This document shows, in pieces, positions 31,761 to 40,405 of a stretch of 40,598 nucleotides of DNA (position 1 is the stretch's first letter; each line of letters starts with the position of its first letter). The DNA is from an uncultured Collinsella sp. Its GTDB lineage: Bacteria; Actinomycetota; Coriobacteriia; Coriobacteriales; Coriobacteriaceae. A program made the position numbers and the translations under genes. The stretch covers positions 1 through 40,598 of the forward strand of contig CABURV010000012.1 in the NCBI GenBank assembly GCA_902494035.1, given 5' to 3'. The notes under the pieces are model-generated. The model ran no database searches and had not been told where the DNA came from. It saw nothing but the letters and a program-made list of their open reading frames with translations.

Positions 31761-33107
31761 ATGATCGATCGCTATACCCGCCCGGAGATGGGACACATTT
31801 TCTCCCTCGAGAACAAGTACGCCATTTGGCAGGAGATCGAGGTCTTGGCCTGCGAGGCCCAGGCGGAGCTCGGCAAGATCGGTATTTCCAAAGACGAGGC
31901 CCAGTGGATCCGCGACCATGCCAACTTTGAGAAGGCGAAGGTCGATGAGATCGAGGAAGTCACGCGCCACGACGTCATTGCCTTCCTGACCAACATGAAG
32001 GAATACATCGATGCCGATGTTCCCGAGGGCGACCCCAAGCCCAGCCGCTGGGTTCACTATGGCATGACCAGCTCCGATCTGGGCGACACGGCCCTGTGCT
32101 ACCAGCTCACCCAGGCCTGCGACCTGATCATCGAGGACGTCAAGAAACTCGGCGAGATCTGCAAGCGTCGTGCCTTCGAGGAGCGCAACACGCTCTGCGC
32201 CGGCCGTACTCATGGCATCCACGCCGAGCCGATGACCTTCGGCATGAAGTTTGGCTCTTGGGCCTGGGAGCTCAAGCGCGATCTGGATCGTCTTGAGGAT
32301 GCCCGCAAGAACGTTGCCTTTGGTGCCATCTCGGGCGCTGTCGGCACGTACAGCTCCATCGAGCCGTTTGTCGAGGAATATGTCTGCGAGCACCTGGGCC
32401 TGGTTCACGACCCGCTGTCCACGCAGGTTATCAGCCGCGATCATCACGCCTACCTCGCCGGCGTTCTTGCCACCACCGCGGCCACCTGTGAGCGCATCGC
32501 TACCGAGGTCCGCAATCTGCAGAAGACCGATACACTCGAGGCCGAGGAACCGTTCCGTAAGGGTCAAAAGGGCAGCTCCGCCATGCCGCACAAGCGCAAC
32601 CCCATCACCATGGAGAAGGTCTGCGGCCTGTCGCGCGTCGTGAAGGCCAACGCGCAGGTTGCCTTCGACAACGTCGCCCTGTGGCACGAGCGTGACATTT
32701 CGCACTCCTCTGCCGAGCGCGTCGCCCAGGCCGATAGCTTCATCGCGCTCGACCACATGTTCCAGTGCCTCATCCGCGTTATCGACGGCCTGCAGCTGTA
32801 TCCCGCTCGCATGATGGCCAACCTCAACAAGACGCGCGGCCTCATCTTCTCCTCCAAGGTGCTGCTCGCCCTCGTCGACACGGGCATCACCCGCGAGGAC
32901 GCGTACGCCATTGTGCAGGAGAACGCCATGGCAACCTGGCACGAGGTGCAGGATTGCGTCTCCGGTCCCACCTTTAAGGAGCGTCTCGAGGCCGATCCGC
33001 GCTGCACCGTCAGCCAGGAGAAGCTCGACGAGATCTTTGATCCGTGGGACTTCCTCACTCGTATCGACACAGTCTTTGATCGTCTGGAGCAGCTGAGCTT
33101 CGAGTAG
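31761..33107 (+). CDS. purB: Adenylosuccinate lyase
   Basis: PurB cleaves SAICAR to AICAR and adenylosuccinate to AMP, both with release of fumarate. The 448-residue protein has the superfamily signature GSSAMPHKRNPI, plus TSSDLGDT and the histidine motif RTHGIHAEP. The ATG at 31761 with AAAGGAG upstream was chosen over an in-frame start 22 codons earlier. It belongs to the same pathway as purC at 37.3 kb but is not in the same transcription unit. A TACAAT hexamer at about 31710 is a possible -10, without a clear -35. Confidence 0.96.
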   Translation: MIDRYTRPEMGHIFSLENKYAIWQEIEVLACEAQAELGKIGISKDEAQWIRDHANFEKAKVDEIEEVTRHDVIAFLTNMKEYIDADVPEGDPKPSRWVHYGMTSSDLGDTALCYQLTQACDLIIEDVKKLGEICKRRAFEERNTLCAGRTHGIHAEPMTFGMKFGSWAWELKRDLDRLEDARKNVAFGAISGAVGTYSSIEPFVEEYVCEHLGLVHDPLSTQVISRDHHAYLAGVLATTAATCERIATEVRNLQKTDTLEAEEPFRKGQKGSSAMPHKRNPITMEKVCGLSRVVKANAQVAFDNVALWHERDISHSSAERVAQADSFIALDHMFQCLIRVIDGLQLYPARMMANLNKTRGLIFSSKVLLALVDTGITREDAYAIVQENAMATWHEVQDCVSGPTFKERLEADPRCTVSQEKLDEIFDPWDFLTRIDTVFDRLEQLSFE

Positions 33108-33133
33108 GTTCGGGCATAACGTTAGCTTTTTAG

Positions 33134-33171
33134 GGCGCTTTGCTGGTAATGTGTGTTGCCGGCAAAGCGCC
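33134..33171 (+). terminator. Hairpin after purB, possible terminator
   Basis: GGCGCTTTGC (33134-33143) and GCAAAGCGCC (33162-33171) form a perfect 10-bp stem with an 18-base loop, 27 bp after the purB stop. A T-run is lacking, so termination strength is uncertain. Confidence 0.55.
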
Positions 33172-33235
33172 TCGTTGCATTTAGGGAAAGACGGGGATAA
33201 TAGTCGTCTCGAATAACATTCTGAGAGGGGATCGC

Positions 33236-33499
33236 ATGATTTCGTTTGATTACAAGCCTCAGGGCGTGTGTGCTCGCAATATTCACCTTGACCTTTCCGA
33301 TGACGGCAACAAGGTGATGGGCGTTGAGTTTACCGGCGGCTGCGACGGCAATCTCAAGGCTATCTCCAAACTGGTCGAGGGCGCTCCTGCCGATCGCGTA
33401 ATCGAGGTTCTCGCCGGTAATACCTGCGGTATGAAAAAGACCTCCTGCGCCGACCAGCTTACACGCGCTATCGAGGCCGCTCGCGCCGAGATCGCCTAA
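33236..33499 (+). CDS. TSCPD-domain protein
   Basis: The 87-residue protein has the cysteine-bearing segments GVCARNI, TGGCDGNL and GNTCGMKKTSCADQL, the TSCPD pattern also found at the end of some ribonucleotide reductases. Stand-alone versions of this length are common in anaerobes, but their function is not established. The cysteines could bind metal. The ATG has GAGAGGGG upstream. Its TAA stop overlaps the start of the next gene by 1 bp (TAATG), so translation is probably coupled. Confidence 0.85.
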   Translation: MISFDYKPQGVCARNIHLDLSDDGNKVMGVEFTGGCDGNLKAISKLVEGAPADRVIEVLAGNTCGMKKTSCADQLTRAIEAARAEIA

Positions 33500-34710
33500 T
33501 GGGTATCGCCGATCACATCAAAAACGGAATATCGCGTCGCGACTTTGTACTCGGTGGGGCTGCCGCGGGCGCTGCCACGGTGCTTGCCGGATGCTCGAAA
33601 AAAACGGGCACCAGCGATGATGCCGCCGGCGAGCCGCAGGTTATCAAGGACGATTCCAAAATCATCTCGATTACGGATGAGTATGAGGCTGTCGACATCG
33701 ATCTTGAGCCGGCGGCGTCGTGGACGCTGCCTCTGGGTACGCTGCTGTACTACTGCGACGGCGATTACGCCGCGGCGATGATGGCGCCCGCATCGGCATT
33801 GCACGCCAACACACTCGGTGTGCTCAACCTGGGCGATGGCTCGCTTACCACATTAATCGAGGATCCTATCGAGGGCACGGGATACGCATTCTACGATGTC
33901 CGTGCCGGCGACGGCGTATTCGCGTGGGTTGAGATGAACTTTGCCAATTCATCGTGGAAGCTCTACGCTCAAAATCTGTCGGGCGCTTCGCTCTCTGGCG
34001 ACGTGGTTGAGCTCGATCGAGGTGGCAAGGACTACGATCCGCCGCTGTTTACGGCGTTCGGGTCATCAATCATCTGGTATAAAATGCCTTCGGCAGGCGG
34101 CAATAAAACGAGTAGTGATTCGTTTTGCTTTCGTCGCTCGCTTGATGAATCCAAGGCCGAGACAATTTGGAAATCGACGGGCCGCTTTGCATCGGCCCCG
34201 CGCGCGAGCGACGGCATTTTGACCATCTCGCCGCGTGTCCGCAACGACGAGGGCGTCTACTACGGCATAACGGCAATCGATCTGACCGACGGCAACAACA
34301 CCAAGCGTGCCCAGCTGGTCCTCCCTTCGTCAGTTTCGCCTTTCGAGGCCGTATATATGGGCGATACCTTCGTGTTTTCTATCGAGGCGGCCTATAGTGG
34401 CGTGGGCAGCCTGGGCAATATGGGCACGTATATCGGTAATGAGGGAGGGCCGTACCTCTTCCTGTCACGCGAGCCGCTCGCATGTGCGGCTGGCAAGAAG
34501 AATAAATACCTTGTTAAGGTACAGGCGTCGCATTTCCTGATCGACACCTCTGCCAAGACCTATGGCTCGCTGCTGTCGCCCGACCGCGCTTTGGAGTATG
34601 GCGATTATCCAGCTACGGCGGGAAAATCGGACTCATTCCTTACGTACGCCACGGTGCGCAACAGCCAGGGTATACCAGAGACGGTCACTGCACGCCTATT
34701 CTCTCTTTAA
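33499..34710 (+). CDS. Tat-exported lipoprotein of unknown function
   Basis: The N-terminus has a twin-arginine motif (SRRDFVLGG, R13-R14), a hydrophobic stretch and a lipobox VLAGC (C32). This predicts Tat export of a folded protein and lipid anchoring outside the membrane. The remaining 370 residues contain repeated beta-strand-like segments with Trp and Tyr (SSWKLYAQNLSG, ESKAETIWKSTG), compatible with a beta-propeller, but no family is recognised. It starts within the stop codon of the TSCPD gene. Tat use suggests a cofactor or rapid folding, which is inference. Confidence 0.85.
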   Translation: MGIADHIKNGISRRDFVLGGAAAGAATVLAGCSKKTGTSDDAAGEPQVIKDDSKIISITDEYEAVDIDLEPAASWTLPLGTLLYYCDGDYAAAMMAPASALHANTLGVLNLGDGSLTTLIEDPIEGTGYAFYDVRAGDGVFAWVEMNFANSSWKLYAQNLSGASLSGDVVELDRGGKDYDPPLFTAFGSSIIWYKMPSAGGNKTSSDSFCFRRSLDESKAETIWKSTGRFASAPRASDGILTISPRVRNDEGVYYGITAIDLTDGNNTKRAQLVLPSSVSPFEAVYMGDTFVFSIEAAYSGVGSLGNMGTYIGNEGGPYLFLSREPLACAAGKKNKYLVKVQASHFLIDTSAKTYGSLLSPDRALEYGDYPATAGKSDSFLTYATVRNSQGIPETVTARLFSL

Positions 34711-34767
34711 GCTTAGAGGGGTTAAAAAGGCGCCAACAGGGGAATAAACGCGTTGTAATTGTGAGTA

Positions 34768-34806
34768 CCGCCTGCCGAGCTGCCGCGTCATAGCGGCATC
34801 CGGCGG
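34768..34806 (+). other. GC-rich hairpin before the response-regulator gene
   Basis: CCGCC/GGCGG and TGCCGC/GCGGCA can form a bulged stem. It lies in the 153-bp gap after the lipoprotein gene. No T-run follows, so it may be a weak terminator or leader structure. Confidence 0.4.
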
Positions 34807-34863
34807 GCTCAGGTGCGTTAAAATGGGCTTGTTCTTAGCTAATTGAGACAGGGGGGCCGTGTT

Positions 34864-35586
34864 ATGGCTTCAGATGCAAAAAAGATTCTGCTGGTCGAGG
34901 ATGAGAAGGCAATCCGTGACGCCGTCGCTGCCTATCTCGAGCGCGAAGGCTACTGGGTTGTGGGCGTCGGCGACGGCCAGTCCGCGATCGAGGAGTTCGA
35001 GAAGCATCAGTTCGACCTGGTCGTGCTCGACCTTATGCTCCCCAAGATCCCCGGCGAGCGCGTTTGCCGCACCATTCGCGATACCTCGGATGTCCCCATC
35101 ATCATGCTGACGGCTAAGGGCGAGATCGAGGACCGTATTATCGGTCTTGAGCTCGGCGCCGACGACTATCTGATTAAGCCGTTCTCGCCGCGCGAGCTCG
35201 TCGCCCGCGTTCGCGCTCTGTTCCGCCGTGCCCATCAGGCCGACGAGCCCGCCGTCGAGGTACTCGACTTCGGCGATCTGGTCATCGATATCTCGGGCCA
35301 CAAGATCTTGGTCGAGGGCAAGGAAGTCGATCTGACGGCTTCCGAGTTCAAGCTGCTCACCACGCTTGCCCGCCATCCCGGCCGTGTGTATAACCGTATG
35401 GAGCTGGTCGAGAAAGTGCTCGGGTATGACTTTGAGGGCTATGAGCGCACCATCGATAGCCACGTGAAGAATCTTCGCGCCAAGCTGGGCGATGATCCCA
35501 AGAAGCCCAAGTGGCTCTACACCGTCCATGGTGTCGGCTATCGCTTCGAGGCTCCGGCCAAGACCGATAAGTCGGACGAGAAATAG
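34864..35586 (+). CDS. OmpR/PhoB-family response regulator
   Basis: The receiver domain has the acidic pair (VEDE), phospho-acceptor D56 (VVLDLMLP), the switch Thr in MLTAKGE and the conserved Lys in IKPFSPREL. The C-terminal winged helix contains RTIDSHVKNLRAKLGDD and YTVHGVGYRFE, typical of OmpR-type DNA-binding domains. The protein has 240 residues. The ATG at 34864 lies behind a G-rich ribosome site (GGGGGG). The histidine kinase gene follows 11 bp downstream, so this is a two-component operon. The signal sensed cannot be read from the sequence. Confidence 0.95.
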   Translation: MASDAKKILLVEDEKAIRDAVAAYLEREGYWVVGVGDGQSAIEEFEKHQFDLVVLDLMLPKIPGERVCRTIRDTSDVPIIMLTAKGEIEDRIIGLELGADDYLIKPFSPRELVARVRALFRRAHQADEPAVEVLDFGDLVIDISGHKILVEGKEVDLTASEFKLLTTLARHPGRVYNRMELVEKVLGYDFEGYERTIDSHVKNLRAKLGDDPKKPKWLYTVHGVGYRFEAPAKTDKSDEK

Positions 35587-35597
35587 GGAAATCACAT

Positions 35598-37163
35598 ATG
35601 ACACCTGCGCGCTTTGAAATCGGACAAAAGCACAAGCAGGAGAGCGAGGCGGGTTCCAAGGCTAGTTGGAACACGCCTCGCTCCGATTCACGGCCAACGA
35701 TGAGCTATCCCTCGCGCATGGCACTTGCTTTTGCTCTGACATCGCTCATGACAGTATTGGTGCTGGTGGGCGTTGTCTCTGTTGTGTGGGGCACGGTCTT
35801 TTCGGATTACACACGCTCCAATATCGTCGAAATCGCAAATTCCGCTGCCGAGAAGTTGGCGACTTCATATGAGGAAAACGGCTCTTGGACCGCGGGAGAA
35901 CTGCGCACGGTCGCAACGTCGAGTTTGGTTTCCGACGATCTGGGCATGCAGGTCGTCAATAAAAAGGGCGTGATCGTTTATGACGATTCCTGGCCCTCGG
36001 CAAGCGCCACCGCCGATGTACGCGAAAACCAGGCTACGACCGACGACACGCACGACAAGAGGGCATCGCATAGCCCAGTCTCGTCTGCTCCAACCGACTC
36101 CGATAGTGTTGCTAACGTCGAGATTGTAACGTCTTCCGGCGAGCATGTCGGACAGGTAAAGCTGTGGGCCATCGGCTCCGACGCTCTGCTCACCAAGGCG
36201 GACTCTGCGTTTAGGGAGAAGACCTTTAACGCCATGGCCCTCGCCGCGGTTGTTGCAATCTGCATTTCGGTCGTTATCGGATCGCTCGTGTCGCGCATGC
36301 TCACCAAGCCGATTCATCGCATCACCAGTACCGCAAAGCAAATCCGTGACGGCGACCTGTCGGCTCGCACGGGACTGCGCGGTGATGACGAGATCGATCA
36401 GCTGGGTGAGACCTTCGATGAGATGGCCACTTCGCTCGAGAAGGATATGAAACACGAGAAGCGCCTGACTTCAGACGTTGCACACGAGCTTCGCACGCCG
36501 CTTATGGCCATGCTCGCAACGGTCGAGGCCATGCAAGACGGCGTGTACCCCACCGACGACGAGCACCTGGAGACGGTCGCTTCCGAGACGCGTCGCCTGG
36601 CTCGTCTGGTGCAGCAGATGCTCGACCTGTCGCGCATGGAAAACAGCACGGCTCCACTCAACCTTGAGCCGGTGGACATGGTTCCTTTCGTGCGTTCCAT
36701 CGTCAATGCCCAGGAGCGCCTGTTTGTCGACCGCGATCTGCGCCTGCGTTTTGCGGACGAGACCCAAGGTCACGACGATGTCGTCGAGGCCGATCCCGAC
36801 ATGATCACGCAATGTGTTATCAACCTCATGAGCAACGCCATGCGCTACACCCCCGAGGGCGGTTGGGTCGTGGTGTCGGTGCTCAGTGACCGCAAGCACG
36901 TCAGCATTGCCGTTTCTGATACCGGCATCGGTATTGCCAAGGACGATCTGTCGCGCATCTTCGGGCGGTTTTGGCGCGCCGATGCCAGCCGCGCCCGCGA
37001 AGCTGGCGGCCTGGGCGTTGGCCTCGCCGTGACCAAGCAGATCGTCGAGCGTCACCATGGCTACATATCCGTGGAGTCGGAGCTTGGAAAGGGTACGACT
37101 TTTACAATTCATCTGCCCCGCGAGCACACGGCAGACGCGGCATCTACTACAATGGAGCACTAG
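35598..37163 (+). CDS. Two-component sensor histidine kinase
   Basis: The 521-residue protein has a cytoplasmic N-terminal stretch of about 40 residues and TM1 (about 41-67). An extracytoplasmic sensor region of about 140 residues follows, including a Ser/Thr/Asp-rich low-complexity part near 140-175. TM2 spans about 210-234. HAMP (ITSTAKQIRDGDLSARTG), the HisKA phospho-acceptor H296 (DVAHELRTPL) and the ATPase boxes NLMSNAMRYTP, DTGIGIA and GGLGVGLAV complete it. It should phosphorylate the upstream OmpR-type regulator. The ATG at 35598 was used; an ATG at 35700 would remove the unusual N-terminal stretch and cannot be excluded. Confidence 0.94.
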   Translation: MTPARFEIGQKHKQESEAGSKASWNTPRSDSRPTMSYPSRMALAFALTSLMTVLVLVGVVSVVWGTVFSDYTRSNIVEIANSAAEKLATSYEENGSWTAGELRTVATSSLVSDDLGMQVVNKKGVIVYDDSWPSASATADVRENQATTDDTHDKRASHSPVSSAPTDSDSVANVEIVTSSGEHVGQVKLWAIGSDALLTKADSAFREKTFNAMALAAVVAICISVVIGSLVSRMLTKPIHRITSTAKQIRDGDLSARTGLRGDDEIDQLGETFDEMATSLEKDMKHEKRLTSDVAHELRTPLMAMLATVEAMQDGVYPTDDEHLETVASETRRLARLVQQMLDLSRMENSTAPLNLEPVDMVPFVRSIVNAQERLFVDRDLRLRFADETQGHDDVVEADPDMITQCVINLMSNAMRYTPEGGWVVVSVLSDRKHVSIAVSDTGIGIAKDDLSRIFGRFWRADASRAREAGGLGVGLAVTKQIVERHHGYISVESELGKGTTFTIHLPREHTADAASTTMEH

Positions 37164-37221
37164 CTTTTCGCTATTCGGTGAAGGAGGGGCCGCGTCCCTG
37201 CCGCTCCGAGTTTGCGAAAAC

Positions 37222-37246
37222 ATGCGGGAAAGAACCCGCATTTCTG
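37222..37246 (+). terminator. Weak terminator between kinase gene and purC
   Basis: ATGCGGG and CCCGCAT form a 7-bp stem followed by TTCTG, in the 109-bp gap. Partial readthrough into purC is likely. Confidence 0.5.
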
Positions 37247-37272
37247 TCGTATTTAGGTAAGGAGTGACTCAC

Positions 37273-38160
37273 GTGACAACGATGGAGCGTCGTCCGGATT
37301 CCCGTGGCAAGGTTCGTGATATTTACGATGCCGGTGAAAACCTGCTGATGGTCGCCACCGACCGCATTTCTGCGTTCGACTTCATTCTTCCCGACGAGAT
37401 TCCGTTTAAGGGAGAGGTGCTCAATCGCATCTCGGCATTCTGGTTCGATAAGTTTGCCGACATCGTCCCCAACCATCTCGTTTCCATCGACCCGGCGGAT
37501 TTCCCCGAGGAGTTTGCTGAGTATCGTGACTACCTCGCTGGCCGCGCTATGCTGGTTAAGAAGGCCCAGACGATTCCTATCGAGTGCATCGTCCGCGGCT
37601 ATCTGACCGGTTCGGGCAAGAAGACCTACGACGAGAACGGCACCGTCTGCGGCATCCAGCTGCCTGAGGGCCTGACCGAGGCTTCCAAGCTTCCTGAGCC
37701 GCTGTTCACGCCGTCCACGAAGGCCGAGATCGGCGACCACGACGAGAACATTTCGTTCGAGCGTTGCTGCGAGATCGTGGGTGAGGACATCGCCGCGCAG
37801 ATTCGCGACCTGTCCCTCAAGATTTACAAGGCTGCTGCCGAGTATGCAGCGACCCGTGGCATCATCATTGCCGACACCAAGTTCGAGTTTGGTGTTATTG
37901 ATGGCAAGGTCACGCTGATCGACGAGTGCCTCACGCCCGACTCCAGCCGTTTCTGGCCTGCTGCCAGCTACGAGGAGGGCAAGATCCAGCCTAGCTACGA
38001 CAAGCAATTCGTCCGCAATTGGCTCAAGGCCAACTGGGATATGACGGGGGAGACCCCGCACCTGCCCGCCGAGGTCATCGATGGCACGTCCGAGCGCTAT
38101 CGCGAGGCCTTCCAGATCATCACGGGCTCCCAGTTCACAAGCATGAAGGAGAACGCATAA
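37273..38160 (+). CDS. purC: SAICAR synthetase (phosphoribosylaminoimidazole-succinocarboxamide synthase)
   Basis: PurC joins CAIR and aspartate using ATP in purine synthesis, one step before the first PurB reaction. Typical segments are SRGKVRDIYDAG, TDRISAFDFILPDEIPFKG, the signature IECIVRGYLTGSG and IADTKFEFG, with LTPDSSRFWPA near the end. The protein has 295 residues, the longer bacterial form. GTG 37273 was chosen for its 8-base spacing from GGAG (37261-37264); a GTG at 37264 is too close to that site, and an ATG three codons on is also possible. Confidence 0.96.
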   Translation: MTTMERRPDSRGKVRDIYDAGENLLMVATDRISAFDFILPDEIPFKGEVLNRISAFWFDKFADIVPNHLVSIDPADFPEEFAEYRDYLAGRAMLVKKAQTIPIECIVRGYLTGSGKKTYDENGTVCGIQLPEGLTEASKLPEPLFTPSTKAEIGDHDENISFERCCEIVGEDIAAQIRDLSLKIYKAAAEYAATRGIIIADTKFEFGVIDGKVTLIDECLTPDSSRFWPAASYEEGKIQPSYDKQFVRNWLKANWDMTGETPHLPAEVIDGTSERYREAFQIITGSQFTSMKENA

Positions 38161-38736
38161 GTGAGTACCCGTAGCGCCACGAACAAGCGCACGCAATCCC
38201 GCGAGGTTACCGGGGTTGCGCGCAAGTCCGCCGCATCCGCCAAGCCCGCTCGTCAGGCAGCAAGCTCTGTTCACGTCGTGCCGGCTTCATCCAAGGCACG
38301 CCGCAAAGAGCTCGAGAAGGGCGAGAACCTCGAGGGCCTCTCTAAAGAGGAGAAGCGCGCCCGCAAGGCTAAGCAGCGCGCCAAGGAGGACCGCATCTAT
38401 ACGGTGTCGAATATCCTCCTCAAGCAGGACGAGGACTACACCAAGCGCCGTCGCATCTGGTGGATTGTGCTCGCCATTGGCATGGTGCTCGTCGTGGCAA
38501 TTTGGGCCTCGCTGTACTTCGCTCCCGCTGGCATGGTGTCCAGCCCCGTCCAGATGGTCGGTATTGTTTTGTCCTACGTCGTCATTCTGGGTGACTTTAT
38601 CTACGACTTCGTTCGTATTCGTCCCCTGCGCAACATGTACCGCGCGCAGGCCGAGGGCATGTCCGAGAACAAGCTCAACGCTCTTATCGAGCGTTCGGCT
38701 GCCGAGGAGGACAAGAAGGACTCCAAGAAGAAGTAG
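38161..38736 (+). CDS. Basic membrane protein with two transmembrane helices
   Basis: The 191-residue protein has a long Lys/Arg/Ala-rich N-terminus (residues 1-95). Two hydrophobic helices follow (IWWIVLAIGMVLVVAIWASL and MVGIVLSYVVILGDFIYDFV), then a short charged end with KKDSKKK. The layout resembles DUF3043-type actinobacterial membrane proteins, but I cannot confirm the family. It begins with a GTG directly after the purC stop, with GGAG 9 bases upstream inside purC, so it is cotranscribed with purC and probably translationally coupled. Confidence 0.8.
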   Translation: MSTRSATNKRTQSREVTGVARKSAASAKPARQAASSVHVVPASSKARRKELEKGENLEGLSKEEKRARKAKQRAKEDRIYTVSNILLKQDEDYTKRRRIWWIVLAIGMVLVVAIWASLYFAPAGMVSSPVQMVGIVLSYVVILGDFIYDFVRIRPLRNMYRAQAEGMSENKLNALIERSAAEEDKKDSKKK

Positions 38737-38766
38737 CGTTTGCATACATACTTATCGCTAAGATAT

Positions 38767-38797
38767 AAGGCGCGTCGTTTTTGCGGCGCGCCTTTTT
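38767..38797 (+). terminator. Terminator after the two-TM protein gene
   Basis: AAGGCGCG and CGCGCCTT form an 8-bp stem followed by T residues. Confidence 0.88.
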
Positions 38798-38825
38798 ACT
38801 GTTCTATAGATAGATGGAGTGGCAC

Positions 38826-40106
38826 ATGATTCGAGCTGCCCTGACGGTCGAAGAGGCTCTGGAGGGCATGAAGGCCCTGGAGCCCAAGATTAAAAACTAC
38901 GCGCGCCTGGTCGTCCGCAAGGGCGTAAACGTCAAGCCCGGCCAGGAGGTCGTCGTTCAGTCTCCGGTCGAGTGCGCGCCGTTTGCGCGCGTGGTGGTCG
39001 CGGAGGCCTATGCTGCCGGCGCCGGCCACGTGACGGTCATTTGGGCCGATGATGCCGTGACGAGGCTTACGTACGAGCATGTCGAGAAAAGCTATTTTGA
39101 GCAGACGCCCGAGTGGAAGCGCATGCAGCTGGATTCCTTGGCCCAGGATGGTGCCTGCTTTGTCTTTATCGAGGGTGCGGATCCTGCGGCCCTCAAGGGC
39201 ATCAATCCAGCCAAGCCGGCCGCGGCATCAAAGGCGAGGAATACGCAGTGCAAAGTTTTCCGCCGTGGACTGGATTACAACATCAATCCGTGGTGCATCG
39301 CCGGCGCTCCGGTCGTGGCTTGGGCGCACGAGGTGTTCCCAGGAGACGCCGATGAGGTTGCAATCTATAAGCTGTGGAATGCGATTCTGCACACCGCGCG
39401 CGCCGATGGCCAGGACCCAGAGAGCGACTGGGAACTCCATGACGCCGCATTCGAAAAGAACCTGCGTTTCCTGAACGACAATCGTTTCGACTACCTGCAT
39501 TACACCGCGGCAAATGGAACCGATCTGACGATTGGCATGACGAAAGGTCACGAGTGGGCCGGCGGCAAGGGCAAGACGCCCGATGGGCACCCCTTCTTCC
39601 CCAACATTCCCACCGAGGAAGTCTTCACTTCGCCCGATCGCATGCGCGCCGACGGTATCGTGTACTCTGCCATGCCGCTCATCCACCACGGCAATAAGGT
39701 CGACGATTTTTGGATTAAGTTCGAGGGCGGCCGCGTGGTGGACTACGACGCCCGCGTGGGCAAGGCAACGCTCGCAAGTATCATCGATACTGACGAGGGC
39801 GCTGCTCACCTGGGAGAGGTCGCACTCATTTCCAAGAACACGCCGATCCGCGAAAGTGGTGTTCTGTTCTACGATACGCTCTATGACGAGAACGCTAGCT
39901 GCCATCTCGCGCTAGGTGTAGGTTTCCCCGAATGCATCGAGGGTGGGTATGACATGTCCAAGGAGGAGCTCCTGGAGCATGGCGTTAACGTCTCGAGCAC
40001 GCACGTCGATTTTATGATCGGCACGGACGACATCGATATTACGGGCATTACGCTTGATGGACGTGAAGTTGTGATTTTCCAGAACGGCCAATGGAGTTGG
40101 GAATAG
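38826..40106 (+). CDS. M29-family metallo-aminopeptidase (AmpS/PepS type)
   Basis: The M29 family removes N-terminal residues using two metal ions. The C-terminal half carries the expected ligand regions: FPNIPTEEVFTSP (Glu), GAAHLGEVALI (Glu), LYDENASCHLALG (His) and SSTHVDFMIGT (His and Asp). The N-terminal part (NVKPGQEVVVQSPVECAPFAR) is also typical. I chose the ATG at 38826, with GGAG six bases upstream; the ATG four codons earlier lacks a ribosome site. The length, 426 residues, matches the family. It is a single-gene unit between two terminators. The promoter of tRNA-Lys begins inside its last codons. Confidence 0.93.
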   Translation: MIRAALTVEEALEGMKALEPKIKNYARLVVRKGVNVKPGQEVVVQSPVECAPFARVVVAEAYAAGAGHVTVIWADDAVTRLTYEHVEKSYFEQTPEWKRMQLDSLAQDGACFVFIEGADPAALKGINPAKPAAASKARNTQCKVFRRGLDYNINPWCIAGAPVVAWAHEVFPGDADEVAIYKLWNAILHTARADGQDPESDWELHDAAFEKNLRFLNDNRFDYLHYTAANGTDLTIGMTKGHEWAGGKGKTPDGHPFFPNIPTEEVFTSPDRMRADGIVYSAMPLIHHGNKVDDFWIKFEGGRVVDYDARVGKATLASIIDTDEGAAHLGEVALISKNTPIRESGVLFYDTLYDENASCHLALGVGFPECIEGGYDMSKEELLEHGVNVSSTHVDFMIGTDDIDITGITLDGREVVIFQNGQWSWE

Positions 40107-40125
40107 TCCCAGACCGTGGTACAAT
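40097..40125 (+). promoter_or_regulatory. Promoter of tRNA-Lys
   Basis: TTGGGA (40097-40102) and TACAAT (40120-40125) are separated by 17 bp and end 9 bp before the tRNA. Confidence 0.75.
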
Positions 40126-40134
40126 GCCACCCGC

Positions 40135-40210
40135 GGGCCGTTAGCTCAGCTGGCAGAGCAGGGGACTTTTAATCCCAAGGTCCAGGGTTCGAACCCCTGA
40201 CGGCCCACCA
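40135..40210 (+). tRNA. tRNA-Lys (anticodon TTT)
   Basis: The 76-base gene has acceptor GGGCCGT/ACGGCCC, anticodon loop CTTTTAA (TTT), T-arm AGGGTTCGAACCCCT and an encoded CCA. The 19 bases GAACCCCTGACGGCCCACC (40191-40209) recur at 40369-40387. Confidence 0.97.
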
Positions 40211-40218
40211 TGGAATAG

Positions 40219-40249
40219 AAAGCGATCAACTCCGGTTGGTCGCTTTTTT
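40219..40249 (+). terminator. Terminator of tRNA-Lys
   Basis: AAAGCGA-TCAAC pairs with GTTGG-TCGCTTT, followed by a T-run. Confidence 0.9.
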
Positions 40250-40262
40250 GTCGCCCTTTCAT

Positions 40263-40387
40263 GGGTTCGAACCCGTCGGGGGGCGCGGAGCTGAGTAAAC
40301 GCGCGAGCGTTTGCCAGCGCAGCGCGCAAGGCGCGAAAGCGCCGCAGCGGCCGCCTGCGAAGCAGGCTGAACCCCTGACGGCCCACC
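40263..40387 (+). repeat. tRNA-tail-copying element, lysine locus
   Basis: It begins with GGGTTCGAACCC, identical to the tRNA-Lys T-arm core (and self-complementary). Hairpins follow: AAACGC-GCGA-GCGTTT (40297-40312), GGCGC-GAAA-GCGCC (40330-40343), GCGGCCGC (40347-40354) and GCCTGC-GAA-GCAGGC (40353-40367). It ends in a 19-base copy of the 3' part of tRNA-Lys. Parts and order match the glycine-locus unit 1, although the end sequences differ because each copies its own tRNA. Confidence 0.85.
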
Positions 40388-40405
40388 CAAAGAAAGGAAA
40401 AAGAA

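Noticed and set aside
31248..32942. 564-residue minus-strand frame across tRNA-Gly and purB
   Set aside because: It runs through a tRNA gene, the repeat elements and the antisense of purB, so it cannot be a real gene.
40263..40387. A second, degenerate tRNA gene after tRNA-Lys
   Set aside because: Only T-arm and 3'-tail pieces are present; no D-arm, anticodon arm or acceptor 5' strand can be formed.
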